Notes: a model not told the origin generated them from the letters alone. 64,000 nucleotides of DNA from Sphaerisporangium siamense (GCF_014205275.1 NZ_JACHND010000001.1:8060001-8124000); one strand, 5' to 3'. Shown: positions 26,149 to 34,600, counted from the first letter of the stretch. Numbers and translations are program-made.

Positions 26149-27444
26149 GCGGAACACGCCCTCGGGGTCCAGGCGCCGTCGTATCCTCGCCCATTCGGCG
26201 AGGCGCGGGTACATCACGGGCAGCAGCTCGGCCCGCATGCGGGCGTCCTTGGCCAGGTAGAGACGCCCCCCGGCCTCGGCCACCCACGTGTCGAAGACGC
26301 GCAGCAGGCGCGCGAGCCCCGGCAGACCGGCCGGGATGTCCAGCGCGAGCGTCCAGCCGGGCAGCGGGAAGGAGAGCATGCCCGGCGTGCCCGGGCCGAA
26401 CCGCTTGAGCACGGGGACGAACGACACCACGCCCTCGGCCGACAGCCGGGACACCACCCGCCGCAGGGTGCCCTCCGCGCCGAACGGGACGGCGAACTGG
26501 TACTGGACGAACCCCCGTGATCCGTACATCCGATTCCATCCCTCCATGAAGTCCAGAGGATGGAAGAACGGCGCGATGTCCTGGATGACGCGCCGCTCAC
26601 GGGCCTTGGCGTACCAGGCCTGGTTGAACGCGCGCACGGTGACCTGGTTGAGCAGCCCGTCCGGCGCCCACGGCGGGGCGGCCACCCGGGCCGCCGGGGC
26701 GAACGCCAGCGGGTCCCCGGCGTGGGGGATCTCGTCACGGCGGGCGTGGTCGCCGCGCGTCAGCACGCCGCGTCCCATGCGCGCGCCGCGCGTGAGCAGG
26801 TCGACCCACGCCACGGTGTAGCGGTGGCCGTCGTCGGTCGCGGCCATGACCTCCAGCGTGTGGTCCAGGTCGCGGGTGCGCGTCACCTCCACGGCCACCC
26901 GGGAGGTCTCGATGGGCACGCAGCCGAAGCTCGCCTCGACGACGACGCCGGTGAGGCCCATGCCGCCGACGGTGGCCCAGAACGCCTCGTCGGACGGCGT
27001 CAGCACGCGGGTCGTCCCGTCGGCCGTGAGCAGCGTGAGCGAGCGGAGGTGGGCGCCGAAGGAGGAGTCCAGGTGGTGGTTCTTGCCGTGCACGTCGGCG
27101 GCGACGGCCCCGCCCACGGTGACGTGCCGGGTTCCCGGCGTGACCGGGACGAACCAGCCCTTGGGCACCAGGCCGGTCATCAGGTCGTGCAGGCTCGTCC
27201 CCCCGGAGGCGGTGACGACGCCGGTGGCGGGGTCGAGCGACCAGCGCGGCTCCAGCCGCGTGAGGTCGGCGACGAGCCCGCCGGCGTTCTGCGCGGCGTC
27301 GCCGTAGGCCCGGCCGAGTCCGCGGGCGATGAGGCCGCGCGGCGGCGACCCGGCGACCAGGGCCGCGAGCTCGGCCACGGTGCGGGGCGCGACGAGCGTG
27401 GCGGGGGTGGGCGCGGTGCGTCCCCAGCCGGTCAGGAAGGTCAT
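26119..27444 (-). CDS. dprE1: Decaprenylphospho-ribose 2-oxidase (DprE1)
   Basis: 441 residues. FAD-binding PCMH domain (ARGLGRAYGDAAQNAGG, PVTPGTRHVTVGGAVAADVH, GKNHHLDSSFG) and a substrate domain with the ALO-type C-terminus (GGRLYLAKDARM, DPEGVFRSDLARRLGL). It oxidises the C2 hydroxyl of decaprenylphospho-ribose on the membrane, the first half of epimerisation. The conserved lysine of the LYLAKD motif is present. The residue equivalent to Cys387 of the M. tuberculosis enzyme (GWNICVDFP there) is Ala367 here (GWTLALDIP), as reported for M. avium. ATG 27444 has GGTGAGG upstream. Operon with dprE2. Confidence 0.93.
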   Translation of the reverse strand: MTFLTGWGRTAPTPATLVAPRTVAELAALVAGSPPRGLIARGLGRAYGDAAQNAGGLVADLTRLEPRWSLDPATGVVTASGGTSLHDLMTGLVPKGWFVPVTPGTRHVTVGGAVAADVHGKNHHLDSSFGAHLRSLTLLTADGTTRVLTPSDEAFWATVGGMGLTGVVVEASFGCVPIETSRVAVEVTRTRDLDHTLEVMAATDDGHRYTVAWVDLLTRGARMGRGVLTRGDHARRDEIPHAGDPLAFAPAARVAAPPWAPDGLLNQVTVRAFNQAWYAKARERRVIQDIAPFFHPLDFMEGWNRMYGSRGFVQYQFAVPFGAEGTLRRVVSRLSAEGVVSFVPVLKRFGPGTPGMLSFPLPGWTLALDIPAGLPGLARLLRVFDTWVAEAGGRLYLAKDARMRAELLPVMYPRLAEWARIRRRLDPEGVFRSDLARRLGL

Positions 27445-27499
27445 CTCGATGCCTCACCCTAGCCCACGCCCGGCCCGCCGACGCGTCCGCGCGCGGCCC

Positions 27500-29710
27500 C
27501 TATTTGCCCGGTTCGGGGTCCCGGGGAAGGCCGAGCATGCGCTCGGCGATGATGTTGAGCTGGACCTCGGTGGTGCCGCCGTAGATGGTCATGGCGCGGG
27601 TGGACAGCACGGCGCGGTTCCAGTAGCCCGCGTCGCCGAGCTTCATGTCGGCGGCGGTCACCGCGGACGTGCCGAGCAGGCCCACCGCGCACTCGGCGAC
27701 GTTCTGGGCGTGCGAGGTGGACAGCAGCTTGCGCACCGAGGCGTCGGCGCCCGGCTCGGACCCGGCGAGCTGCTTCAGCGTGACGCGCAGGCTGAGCGCG
27801 TTGATGGAGTGGCTCTCGCAGACGACGTCGGCGAGCTGGAGCCGCTCGGCGGGGGTGAGGTCGCGGCCGAGCCGGGAGACCAGGCCGAGCAGGTCGGGGA
27901 CCGAGGAGCCGGTGCCGCCCGACCCCGACGACAGGGACACGCGCTCGTTGGACAGGGTGTTGCGCGCGACCCGCCAGCCGTCGCCGACCTCGCCCACGAC
28001 CAGGTCGCCGGGGACGAACACGTCGTCGAAGAACACCTCGTTGAAGAGGTTCTCGCCGGTCATCTCGGTCAGCGGGCGCACGGTGACGCCGGGGGCCTTC
28101 ATGTCCACGATGAAGTAGGTGATGCCGTCGTGCTTGGGCTTGGACGGGTCGGTCCTGGCGACGCAGATGCCCCATTCGGCGACGTGCGCGATGGACGTCC
28201 AGACCTTCTGGCCGTTGAGCCGCCACCCGCCCTCGACCTTCTCCGCCTTCATCTGCAGGGAGGCCAGGTCGGAGCCCGCGCCCGGCTCGCTGAAGAGCTG
28301 GCACCAGATCAGCTCGCCGGACAGCGTGGCGGGCAGGAAGCGTTCCTGCTGCGCCGGGGTGCCGTACGCCGCGATGGACGGCACCACCCAGGCGCCGATG
28401 ATCATCTGGGGCAGGCGCACCCGGGCGGCCTTCAGCTCCTGGTGGATGAGCACCTGCTCCAGCGGGGTCGCGCCGCGCCCCCACGGGGCGGGCAGGTAGG
28501 GCATCACGAAGCCCTTGGCCGCGAGGGCGCGCCGCTGCTCCTTGCCCTCCAGCGCCGCGATCTCGGCGATCTCGCCGCGGATCGCGGCGCGCATCGCCTC
28601 GGACTCCTCGGGGAGGTCGATGCGCATCTCGCGGGTGGTCCCCGACACGGCGTGCGCGGCCACCGCCTCCGCCCACGCGGCGGACGGGCCGAGCAGCGCG
28701 CGCAGCGTCAGCGCGCGGCGGTAGTGGAGGTGGGCGTCGTGCTCGAAGGTGTAGCCGATGCCGCCGAAGATCTGGATGGCGTCCTTGGCGCACCGGACGG
28801 CGGCGTCCGGGGCCATGACCCCGGCGACGGCGGCGGCGTACCCGAGCTCGGCGCCGGTGGCGCGGGTGGCGTCCCAGACGGTGGCGCGGGCCTGCTCCAG
28901 GGCGACGAGCATGCGGGCCGCCTTGTGCTTGACGCCCTGGAACTGGCCGATGGGACGGCCGAACTGCACGCGCACCTTGGCGTACTCGGCGGCGGCCCGC
29001 ACGCACCAGGCGGCGACGCCGGCCGCCTCGGCGCCGAGCAGGATCGCCGCGGTGTCGCGGACGGCCGCGCCGGTCAGGCCGTCGAGCACCCGCTCCCCCG
29101 GCACGCGCACGGAGCTCGCCTCGACCCTGGCGACGCCGCGGGTCAGGTCGAGGCTCGCGAGCGGGGTGACGGTCAGGACGTCCTTGGACAGGGCCACCCA
29201 TTCCTCGCCCCGGTCGGTGCGCACCGGCAGCACGAGGACGTCCGCGAGCGCGCCGCCGAGGACGGGTTCGACGGCGCCGTCCACGGTCAGCACGCCCTCG
29301 CCGGAGCGCACGCCGGTCAGCGCGCCGCCGAGGGCGACCGCGCCGGTCAGGGAGCCGTCGGCCAGGCCGGGCAGCAGCTCGGCGCGGGCCTTGCCGTCGG
29401 AGGCGAGGATCACCGCCGAGGCGAGCACGGTCGGCACGTACGGGCCGGGGGCGACGCGCTCGCCGAGCGCCTCGACGGCCACCGCGGTCTCCAGCAGGCC
29501 GAAGCCGGCGCCGCCGTACTCCTCGGGAACGTGCAGGCCGAGCAGTCCTTGGCCGGCCAGAGCGGGCCAGAAGGGGGGACGCTCCTCGGTCCCGGCGCCG
29601 ACGGCCGTGCCCACCGCCTCGCGCACGGTCTCGGGCCGGATGGCGCGCTCGGCCCAGCCGGTCACGGACTCGCGCAGCGCCTCGTGCTCCTCGCTCAATC
29701 CGATCGCCAT
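27500..29710 (-). CDS. Fused two-domain acyl-CoA dehydrogenase
   Basis: 736 residues containing two acyl-CoA dehydrogenase units in one chain. The first (about 1-360) carries YAKVRVQFGRPIGQFQGVKH and AIQIFGGIGYTFEHDAHLHY. The second (about 380-736) carries WCQLFSEPGAGSDLASLQ, NGQKVWTSIAHVAEWGI and AMTIYGGTTEVQLNIIAERM. Fused enzymes of this kind (for example FadE34 in mycobacteria) act on steroid or bile-acid side chains and bind one FAD per pair. That substrate is inference. ATG 29710 has GGAGGG upstream. The next gene on this strand, dprE1, is unrelated. The two acyl-CoA synthetases 14 kb away might serve the same pathway. Confidence 0.9.
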   Translation of the reverse strand: MAIGLSEEHEALRESVTGWAERAIRPETVREAVGTAVGAGTEERPPFWPALAGQGLLGLHVPEEYGGAGFGLLETAVAVEALGERVAPGPYVPTVLASAVILASDGKARAELLPGLADGSLTGAVALGGALTGVRSGEGVLTVDGAVEPVLGGALADVLVLPVRTDRGEEWVALSKDVLTVTPLASLDLTRGVARVEASSVRVPGERVLDGLTGAAVRDTAAILLGAEAAGVAAWCVRAAAEYAKVRVQFGRPIGQFQGVKHKAARMLVALEQARATVWDATRATGAELGYAAAVAGVMAPDAAVRCAKDAIQIFGGIGYTFEHDAHLHYRRALTLRALLGPSAAWAEAVAAHAVSGTTREMRIDLPEESEAMRAAIRGEIAEIAALEGKEQRRALAAKGFVMPYLPAPWGRGATPLEQVLIHQELKAARVRLPQMIIGAWVVPSIAAYGTPAQQERFLPATLSGELIWCQLFSEPGAGSDLASLQMKAEKVEGGWRLNGQKVWTSIAHVAEWGICVARTDPSKPKHDGITYFIVDMKAPGVTVRPLTEMTGENLFNEVFFDDVFVPGDLVVGEVGDGWRVARNTLSNERVSLSSGSGGTGSSVPDLLGLVSRLGRDLTPAERLQLADVVCESHSINALSLRVTLKQLAGSEPGADASVRKLLSTSHAQNVAECAVGLLGTSAVTAADMKLGDAGYWNRAVLSTRAMTIYGGTTEVQLNIIAERMLGLPRDPEPGK

Positions 29711-29744
29711 GACACCCTCCGATTCGGCCCTCAGAACGCGTGAC

Positions 29745-29757
29745 AGAATCATATTCT
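29745..29757 (-). promoter_or_regulatory. Palindrome in the acyl-CoA dehydrogenase promoter
   Basis: AGAAT-CAT-ATTCT lies 35 bases before the ATG and overlaps minus-strand TATGAT and TAGAAT hexamers that could serve as -10. It looks like a TetR-type operator of the KstR/FadR sort, but the spacing differs from the KstR consensus by one base. No clear -35. Confidence 0.4.
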
Positions 29758-29932
29758 AGAAGATGCTTCCATGGCCATGGCCGTCCACGGGCCGGGCCTC
29801 GCCCAACCTACTCACTACGCAGCGTCACCACCAGAGGGCCATGGACGCGACCATGCTCGGCGTTTGCCTGCACACGCTTCTACCCACGCCGCAGAGCGGT
29901 CACGGATCGTCGATCGTCCGCCCGGGAAGGGG

Positions 29933-31237
29933 TCAGAGGGGACGTACCGTCCAGAAGAGCATGTTGAGGTCGTAGTAGAGGGCCTTGCGGGTGTCCGGCA
30001 CCGTGGCGAACAGCATCCCCGGCTTCTTGCCGCCGTTCGCGAGGACGATCACCTGCGCCTGCGAGGAGTGCTTCTTGCCCTGCACGACGTAGGTCACCTT
30101 GTACCCGAGCATCCACCCCAGGCCGTACGGGGTGCGCCGCGACGCCGTCCAGGCGAACTTCGACCCCGCGGGCTGGTGGCGCAGGCTCCACTTGACCGCC
30201 TTGCCCGCCAGCGCCCGGTACTCCTCGTAGGTGGCGGGCCGCTTCGGCACGGCGACGGGAAGCGGGGCCGAGCCGATCAGCGCCTGCCGCCCGGACGACC
30301 CGGTCCGCTGCGCCGCGGCGAAGCCGTCTTGGGACGCCTTCGCCCACGGGGCCGTGTAGCGCGGGTAGCTGAGGCGCGCCTTCTTGTCGAGCACGTACGA
30401 GGCCACCGAGGAGCCGGGGGCGGGGAAGACCGTCATCGGCTTGGCCGCGGGCACCGGAGGCACGACGATGGGCTTCGGCGCGGGCGGCGACGCCTTCGAC
30501 GGCGCCGGACCGCCGCCCCCCGCGGGGCCGACCGGCACCTGCGCGGGCCGGTCGCCGGAGAACAGCACGAACACCAGCACGACGACCACCGCCGTGACCA
30601 GCGCCGCGCCGATGCCGTAGACCACCCTGAGGGGGATGTCGCCGACCCGCAGGAGCACCGCCCTCGTCCAGCGGCGCACCGGGCCCACCCGCACGGGGCG
30701 CGGCCCAGCCGGCCGGGAAGGAGGCTCCTCGCCCGCCCAGTACGGGAACCCCGCCGGCTCGGCGACCGGGGGCTCGTCCTCCGGCCGCGCGACCACGACC
30801 GGCCTGCCGGGGACGCGGAGCCTCGGCGTCGTCGGGATGCCGGACTCGTCGGGCGGGGCGCCGGCGGCGGGCTCATGGGCGCCGGACTCGTGGGCGGGGG
30901 GCTCGTAGGGGGCGACGCGTTCGTACGGATGCGGGAACGATCCACGCCCGCGCCGGACGTCCACCGTGTCGTCGGCCTGCTCACCGGCCTGGTCACCGGC
31001 GCGGTCGCCGGTCCGGTCACGGCCGTCGTCCGGGACGTCCTTCCCGGTGGCCCGGGCGGCGTCCTCGGCGGTTCCCGCGCCTTTCGCCCCGTTCCCGCCG
31101 GCCGCCGCGATGACGGCCGCCAGTTGGTCGGGCGTCATCCGGGGCATCGGCGTGGTGGGCGCGTCATAGGAGGGGACGTACGTCGGAGACCGCCCCGCAC
31201 CAGGGCGGTCAGGGGTGTCTCCCGAGCCGTCCACCAT
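29933..31237 (-). CDS. Single-pass membrane protein of unknown function
   Basis: 434 residues. The N-terminal 200 residues are low-complexity, acidic and proline-rich (cytoplasmic, probably disordered; RMTPDQLAAVIAAAGG is the only helix). One membrane segment lies at about 205-232 (VVYGIGAALVTAVVVVLVFV). A Pro/Ala-rich spacer is followed by an extracellular alpha/beta domain (about 285-434) with WAKASQDGFAAAQRT, YEEYRALAGKAVKWSLRHQP and KALYYDLNMLFWTVRPL. I do not recognise the domain. The start at 31237 lies 6 bases after TAGTCT (leaderless-like). It is divergent from an HtrA-like protease; a link to cell-envelope stress is possible but unproven. Confidence 0.75.
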   Translation of the reverse strand: MVDGSGDTPDRPGAGRSPTYVPSYDAPTTPMPRMTPDQLAAVIAAAGGNGAKGAGTAEDAARATGKDVPDDGRDRTGDRAGDQAGEQADDTVDVRRGRGSFPHPYERVAPYEPPAHESGAHEPAAGAPPDESGIPTTPRLRVPGRPVVVARPEDEPPVAEPAGFPYWAGEEPPSRPAGPRPVRVGPVRRWTRAVLLRVGDIPLRVVYGIGAALVTAVVVVLVFVLFSGDRPAQVPVGPAGGGGPAPSKASPPAPKPIVVPPVPAAKPMTVFPAPGSSVASYVLDKKARLSYPRYTAPWAKASQDGFAAAQRTGSSGRQALIGSAPLPVAVPKRPATYEEYRALAGKAVKWSLRHQPAGSKFAWTASRRTPYGLGWMLGYKVTYVVQGKKHSSQAQVIVLANGGKKPGMLFATVPDTRKALYYDLNMLFWTVRPL

Positions 31238-31243
31238 GTCGGC

Positions 31244-31249
31244 AGACTA
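31244..31249 (-). promoter_or_regulatory. -10 element TAGTCT for the membrane protein gene
   Basis: On the minus strand TAGTCT ends 6 bases before ATG 31237; no Shine-Dalgarno is present. Fits the leaderless pattern seen elsewhere in the window. Confidence 0.45.
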
Positions 31250-31454
31250 CGTCACAAATGGCGATGCATGTGGCGCGCCACCCCATCAATATGCCGCGCC
31301 GGAGCAGGTGACGGGCAGGCGACCGACCGAGCCCTCGGACGAAGAGCGTTACTCCCGTTACCAAAGACCACACTTCACATAAGGCACACCAAGATCTACT
31401 CATTGTCCGAAATGGCGGGCATCTCGGGCGAGGCGGCCGGGAACCACATCATCC

Positions 31455-32546
31455 ATGGCAATGACACCAGGTAACCGGCGTTCCGGGCGCGCCCGCCGCG
31501 TCGCCGCAGCCGTGCCCGCCGTGGCCCTGGTGGTCGGCGGCTGCGGCCTCGCCGGATCGCCCGCCGCGACGAACACGTCCTACACAGGGACGGACACGAC
31601 GCCGCCGCCCGGCTCGACCACCGAGGAGCAGGCGTACGAGCGGACCATCGCGCAGGTGCTGCCGTCGATCGTGCAGATCACCACGCGCGGCGGCCTCGGC
31701 TCGGGCGTCGTGTACGACACCGCCGGGCACATCCTGACCAACGCCCACGTCGTCGGCAAGTCCAAGACCTTCGAGGTGACGCTCGCCACCGGCGGCAGGC
31801 CGCGCAAGGCCAACCTCGTCGCGTCCTACCCGCTCGGCGACCTGGCCGTGATCCGGGTCACCGACCGTTCGGGGCTCACGCCGGCGCGGTTCGGCGACTC
31901 CACCAAGCTCAGGGTGGGGCAGATCGTCCTCGCGATGGGCAACCCGCTCGGCCTGTCCGGCAGCGTGACGAACGGCATCGTCTCGGCCCTCGGCCGCACG
32001 GTGACGGAACCGCAGGGCGGGGGGTCGCCGGGCGCCACCATCACCAACGCGATCCAGACCTCCGCCGCGATCAACCCGGGGAACAGCGGCGGCGCCCTGA
32101 CGAGCCTGGGCGGCGAGGTCATCGGCATCCCGACGCTCGCGGCGATCAACCCCGACCTGGGCGGCGGCGCGGCGCCCGGCATCGGGTTCGCCATCCCGAG
32201 CAGCACCGCCAAGGACGTCGCCGAGCAGATCATCAAGTACGGCCGGGTGACGAACACGCGCCGCGCGGCCCTCGGGATCCGGGTCAACACCGTGGTCGGA
32301 CCGGACGGCCAGCCGGTCGGCGTGGGCGTGGCCCAGGTGGACCCGAACAGCGGCTCCGCCAAGGCGGGCATCCGGCCGGGCGACATCATCCTGAGCGTCA
32401 ACGGCAAGCCGACGCCCACCGCCGCCGCGCTGTCGGAGGTGCTCGCGGGCCTCACCCCGGGGTCCACGGCCGGCGTGGAACTTTTGCACCCCGACGGGAA
32501 GACCACGACGGTGAACGTCACCCTCGGCATCCTGTCCGGAAGCTGA
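31455..32546 (+). CDS. HtrA/DegP-like lipoprotein serine protease with PDZ domain
   Basis: 363 residues. Lipoprotein signal ending at VVGGC (Cys30). Trypsin-like domain about 60-260 with His98 (ILTNAHVVG), Asp129 (PLGDLAVIRV) and Ser211 (INPGNSGGAL). One PDZ domain spans about 265-363 (GVAQVDPNSGSAKAGIRPGD, IILSVNGKPT). It would degrade or refold damaged exported proteins at the outer face of the membrane. ATG 31455 and ATG 31461 are both possible; no strong ribosome site is visible. The 217-bp upstream region is AT-richer near 31370-31420 with a CATAAG-type hexamer, but no definite promoter. Confidence 0.93.
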   Translation: MAMTPGNRRSGRARRVAAAVPAVALVVGGCGLAGSPAATNTSYTGTDTTPPPGSTTEEQAYERTIAQVLPSIVQITTRGGLGSGVVYDTAGHILTNAHVVGKSKTFEVTLATGGRPRKANLVASYPLGDLAVIRVTDRSGLTPARFGDSTKLRVGQIVLAMGNPLGLSGSVTNGIVSALGRTVTEPQGGGSPGATITNAIQTSAAINPGNSGGALTSLGGEVIGIPTLAAINPDLGGGAAPGIGFAIPSSTAKDVAEQIIKYGRVTNTRRAALGIRVNTVVGPDGQPVGVGVAQVDPNSGSAKAGIRPGDIILSVNGKPTPTAAALSEVLAGLTPGSTAGVELLHPDGKTTTVNVTLGILSGS

Positions 32547-32713
32547 CTCCCCTCACCCGCCCCGCGGCGTGACAGGGCGTCGAGCTGCGGGAGCGGGCCG
32601 GAGTAGAGCCTGCTGTACTCCGGGTCTCCCGTTGGCGGGATCGCCCGGCCACGCGGCGGATTCGTACGTTCATAAGAGTGACGAACGCACCGGACGACGA
32701 ACAGGAGCACCGC

Positions 32714-32779
32714 ATGTCCCATCACAGGCGGACCGGCCAGGTGAACCAGGCGCGGGGCACCGGCCCCGCCCAGCGGTGA
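32714..32779 (+). CDS. Possible 21-residue leader peptide
   Basis: ATG 32714 is preceded by AGGAG at ideal spacing and opens a basic 21-residue frame (MSHHRRTGQVNQARGTGPAQR) that stops 13 bases before the GTG of the HTH gene. The spacing suggests translational coupling to that gene. Upstream at 32668-32690 lie TACGTT and a CGTTC/GAACG dyad. Nothing like it is known to me; it may be a leader or a chance frame. Confidence 0.35.
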   Translation: MSHHRRTGQVNQARGTGPAQR

Positions 32780-32792
32780 GGCGCGATCGGCC

Positions 32793-33191
32793 GTGATCGA
32801 CCCCAGCCGCATCCAGACGTCGAAGGACATGTCCGAGCAGTTGCGCGCGTTGTTCAAGGAGGGACGCTGGAGCCATCGCCGCCTGGGCGAGGCCGCGGGC
32901 CTCAGCCCGGCCACCGTGCACGCCATCGTCAGCGGGGCCACCGAGCTGCCCCGCACCGGCACCCTGGTCGCCTTCGTGACCGCGTGCGGCCAGCCCAAGG
33001 AGCCGTGGATCGCGGCGCGCCGCCGCGTGGCCGACGTCACCGTGACGAACCCGACGCGGGAGCAGCTCAGGCGCCAGGTGGATCAGCTACGGGCCCGCGC
33101 GGAACGCGCGGAGGCCGAGCTCGGTGCCCTGCTGAGGAACAGGACGGAGGTCTGCTCCGGCCCGCCCGTCAGCGGCGGAGGAAGGCCGTGA
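32793..33191 (+). CDS. Small XRE-type HTH protein with coiled-coil tail
   Basis: 132 residues. An HTH lies at about 15-60 (SEQLRALFKEGRWSHRRLGE, AAGLSPATVHAIVSGATELP) and matches the XRE/Cro fold. Residues 85-120 form a heptad-like charged helix (REQLRRQVDQLRARAERAEA, ELGALLRN) that probably dimerises. Such proteins are frequent in actinomycetes, often near Scr1/DUF397-type genes, but targets are unknown. GTG 32793 has only a weak ribosome site, so expression may depend on the upstream mini-ORF. The last 23 bases overlap the hydrolase gene on the other strand. Confidence 0.7.
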   Translation: MIDPSRIQTSKDMSEQLRALFKEGRWSHRRLGEAAGLSPATVHAIVSGATELPRTGTLVAFVTACGQPKEPWIAARRRVADVTVTNPTREQLRRQVDQLRARAERAEAELGALLRNRTEVCSGPPVSGGGRP

Positions 33192-33852
33192 CGGCGGTGA
33201 GGAACTCCGCCGGGCGGGTGCCGTGGATCTCGTGCCCCGCGTCGACCGTGACCAGCTCGGCGCCGGGGATGCGGGCGGCGAGCTCTCTGACCTGCTCCTG
33301 CGGCAGGTGGCTCGACGGGCCGCCCGCCAGCACGAGCGTCGGCGCGGTGATCTTCGCGAGCCCTTCCAGCCAGGCCGGGTCGGGGTCGTCGCGCTGCCGT
33401 GCCGTCTGCTCGACCATGGCCCAGTCGAACTCCAGCGGCCCCTCCGGACGCGGCGGGACCGCCAGGCCGGCCGGGACGGGCAGCGGCACGTCCTCCAGCA
33501 CCAGGCGCTCGACCCGGTCCGGGTACTCCTGCGCGACCAGGTAGGCGACGAACCCGCCGAGCGAGTGTCCGACCAGCGACGCCCGTTCCAGGCCGAGCAC
33601 GTCGAGCAGGCCCACCACGTCGTCGCGCATCGAGGTCAGCGCGTACCTGCCGGGCCGGTCGCTGCGGCCGTGTCCGCGCAGACTCAGCGCATGCACCCGG
33701 AAGGACTCCGCCAGCGGGCCGATCACCCGGTCCCAGTCGGTGTGGTCGTAGCCCCGGCCCGGCAGCAGCAGCAGCGGAGGCGCCGCCGGATCACCCTCCG
33801 TCCGATACGCGAGCCTGACCCCGTTGACGAGCGCGAACCGAAGATCCCCCAT
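33169..33852 (-). CDS. Alpha/beta hydrolase
   Basis: 227 residues from ATG 33852. Oxyanion region LLLLPGRGYDHTDW, nucleophile elbow ASLVGHSLGGFVAYL (Ser), acid-loop region APTLVLAGGPSSHLP and catalytic His in TVDAGHEIHG form a complete triad. It is a cytoplasmic serine hydrolase of the esterase/haloalkane-dehalogenase-like fold. Substrate cannot be inferred. The start lies 7 bases after TACGGT, so it appears leaderless with its own promoter. It is downstream of tmRNA, separated from it by a hairpin. Confidence 0.85.
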   Translation of the reverse strand: MGDLRFALVNGVRLAYRTEGDPAAPPLLLLPGRGYDHTDWDRVIGPLAESFRVHALSLRGHGRSDRPGRYALTSMRDDVVGLLDVLGLERASLVGHSLGGFVAYLVAQEYPDRVERLVLEDVPLPVPAGLAVPPRPEGPLEFDWAMVEQTARQRDDPDPAWLEGLAKITAPTLVLAGGPSSHLPQEQVRELAARIPGAELVTVDAGHEIHGTRPAEFLTAVTAFLRR

Positions 33853-33859
33853 GCCCACC

Positions 33860-33865
33860 ACCGTA
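33860..33865 (-). promoter_or_regulatory. -10 element TACGGT of the hydrolase gene
   Basis: Minus-strand TACGGT ends 7 bases before ATG 33852, with no ribosome site between; leaderless type. Confidence 0.45.
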
Positions 33866-33931
33866 AGCGCCGCCCCCGGCCCGCCGGACCGCGTTCGCGC
33901 GAAGAGGAAAACCGCCCCGGGAAACACGGAA

Positions 33932-33955
33932 GGCCCCGCCCATGTGGGCGGGGCC
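33932..33955 (-). terminator. tmRNA terminator
   Basis: Perfect 10-bp hairpin GGCCCCGCCC / GGGCGGGGCC with a 4-base loop, beginning 3 bases beyond the CCA end of tmRNA on the minus strand. Confidence 0.75.
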
Positions 33956-33958
33956 GTG

Positions 33959-34336
33959 TGGTGGAGGTGGCGGGAATCGAACCCGCGTCCTTCGGCACCA
34001 CGTCAGGGCTTCTCCGGGTGCAGCTTGCTGTGATTTTCTCGGCCCCGGTGATCACGCAAGCAAGTCACCGACGGGCCCAGTCACTGTTTGGTTTCCCTAC
34101 CGACCCCGTGACCGGGTCGATCGGTTTAGCCTCCTAGCGATGCCAGATCCCGGGCCGGAGGCTATCCCGGGCTGACAAGGGCGAGGTCCTCGCTCAGGCG
34201 GCGAGGGCCAGCTGGCCCTGAGTGCGCGTGTTATTGGCACTTATTGTGTGCGGTCACAGTGTTAACGAGGTTATGTCCGCAGTCCTCGACCCGCTTCCCC
34301 TGGCGTGACATGTCAAAGTCGAAACCGGTCACCCCC
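33959..34336 (-). ncRNA. ssrA: tmRNA (transfer-messenger RNA)
   Basis: 378 nt. The 5' end GGGGGTG pairs over 7 bp (one G-U) with CACCTCC before an encoded ACCA. The 5' region GGTTTCGACTT and the T-arm GGGTTCGATTCCC are standard for tmRNA. The tag frame begins with the GCC resume codon at 34236-34238 and reads ANNTRTQGQLALAA followed by TGA at 34194-34196; the charged Ala precedes it. The ALAA end is the usual ClpXP degron. It rescues stalled ribosomes with SmpB, whose gene lies 2.2 kb upstream on the same strand, after ftsE and ftsX. A PBP-like gene stands between smpB and ssrA. Confidence 0.97.
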
Positions 34337-34370
34337 TGGCAGCCAGGCCCGTGAGGGCCCGGCTACTTCG

Positions 34371-34401
34371 AAGATACTCTAGACAACACCCTGGGCGTCA
34401 A
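34371..34401 (-). promoter_or_regulatory. ssrA promoter
   Basis: Minus-strand TTGACG (34396-34401), a 19-base spacer and TATCTT (34371-34376), about 35 bases before the mature 5' end of tmRNA, which is then produced by processing. Confidence 0.6.
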
Positions 34402-34521
34402 CTTGATTCCTTCGGGCATCGGCGGCCCCACAGGCCGCCCGGCATGCCGAAACCCCCGGAGACGTGGCACGCGGCGCACGCCCCCGGGGGCCGACCGGCA
34501 GGGTCGAGCCGGTCCGGACGG

Positions 34522-34600
34522 CAGGGCTTCCCCCGAGATGAAGCCCTGGTCTCATCACGGCGACTGAGACCGCAACCCCCAAGCGGTGCCCAGTCACTCA
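34522..34600 (+). ncRNA. 6C-type small RNA
   Basis: Two successive C-loop hairpins. AGGGCTTC/GAAGCCCT (34523-34547) has the loop CCCCGAGAT, with a fifth C from the stem. ACCGC/GCGGT (34569-34587) has the loop AACCCCCAA. Between them GGTCTC and GAGACC can form an alternative helix. Paired stems with C5-6 loops define the actinobacterial 6C RNA (B11 in M. tuberculosis), which base-pairs with mRNAs. Downstream, a weak GGACG...CGTCC pairing followed by TTTTT at about 34649-34653 may end it. It sits in the 345-bp gap between the ssrA promoter and the PBP-like gene and faces away from ssrA. Identification is from memory of the motif. Confidence 0.65.

Noticed and set aside
31440-31461. Sigma-E type promoter (GGAAC) before the HtrA-like gene
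   Set aside because: GGAAC is present, but the matching -10 position would fall inside the coding sequence after both candidate ATGs.
33932-34400. tRNA gene suggested by the T-arm-like GGGAATCGAACCC
   Set aside because: No complete cloverleaf; the arm belongs to the 3' end of tmRNA, whose 5' end pairs with it 370 bases away.
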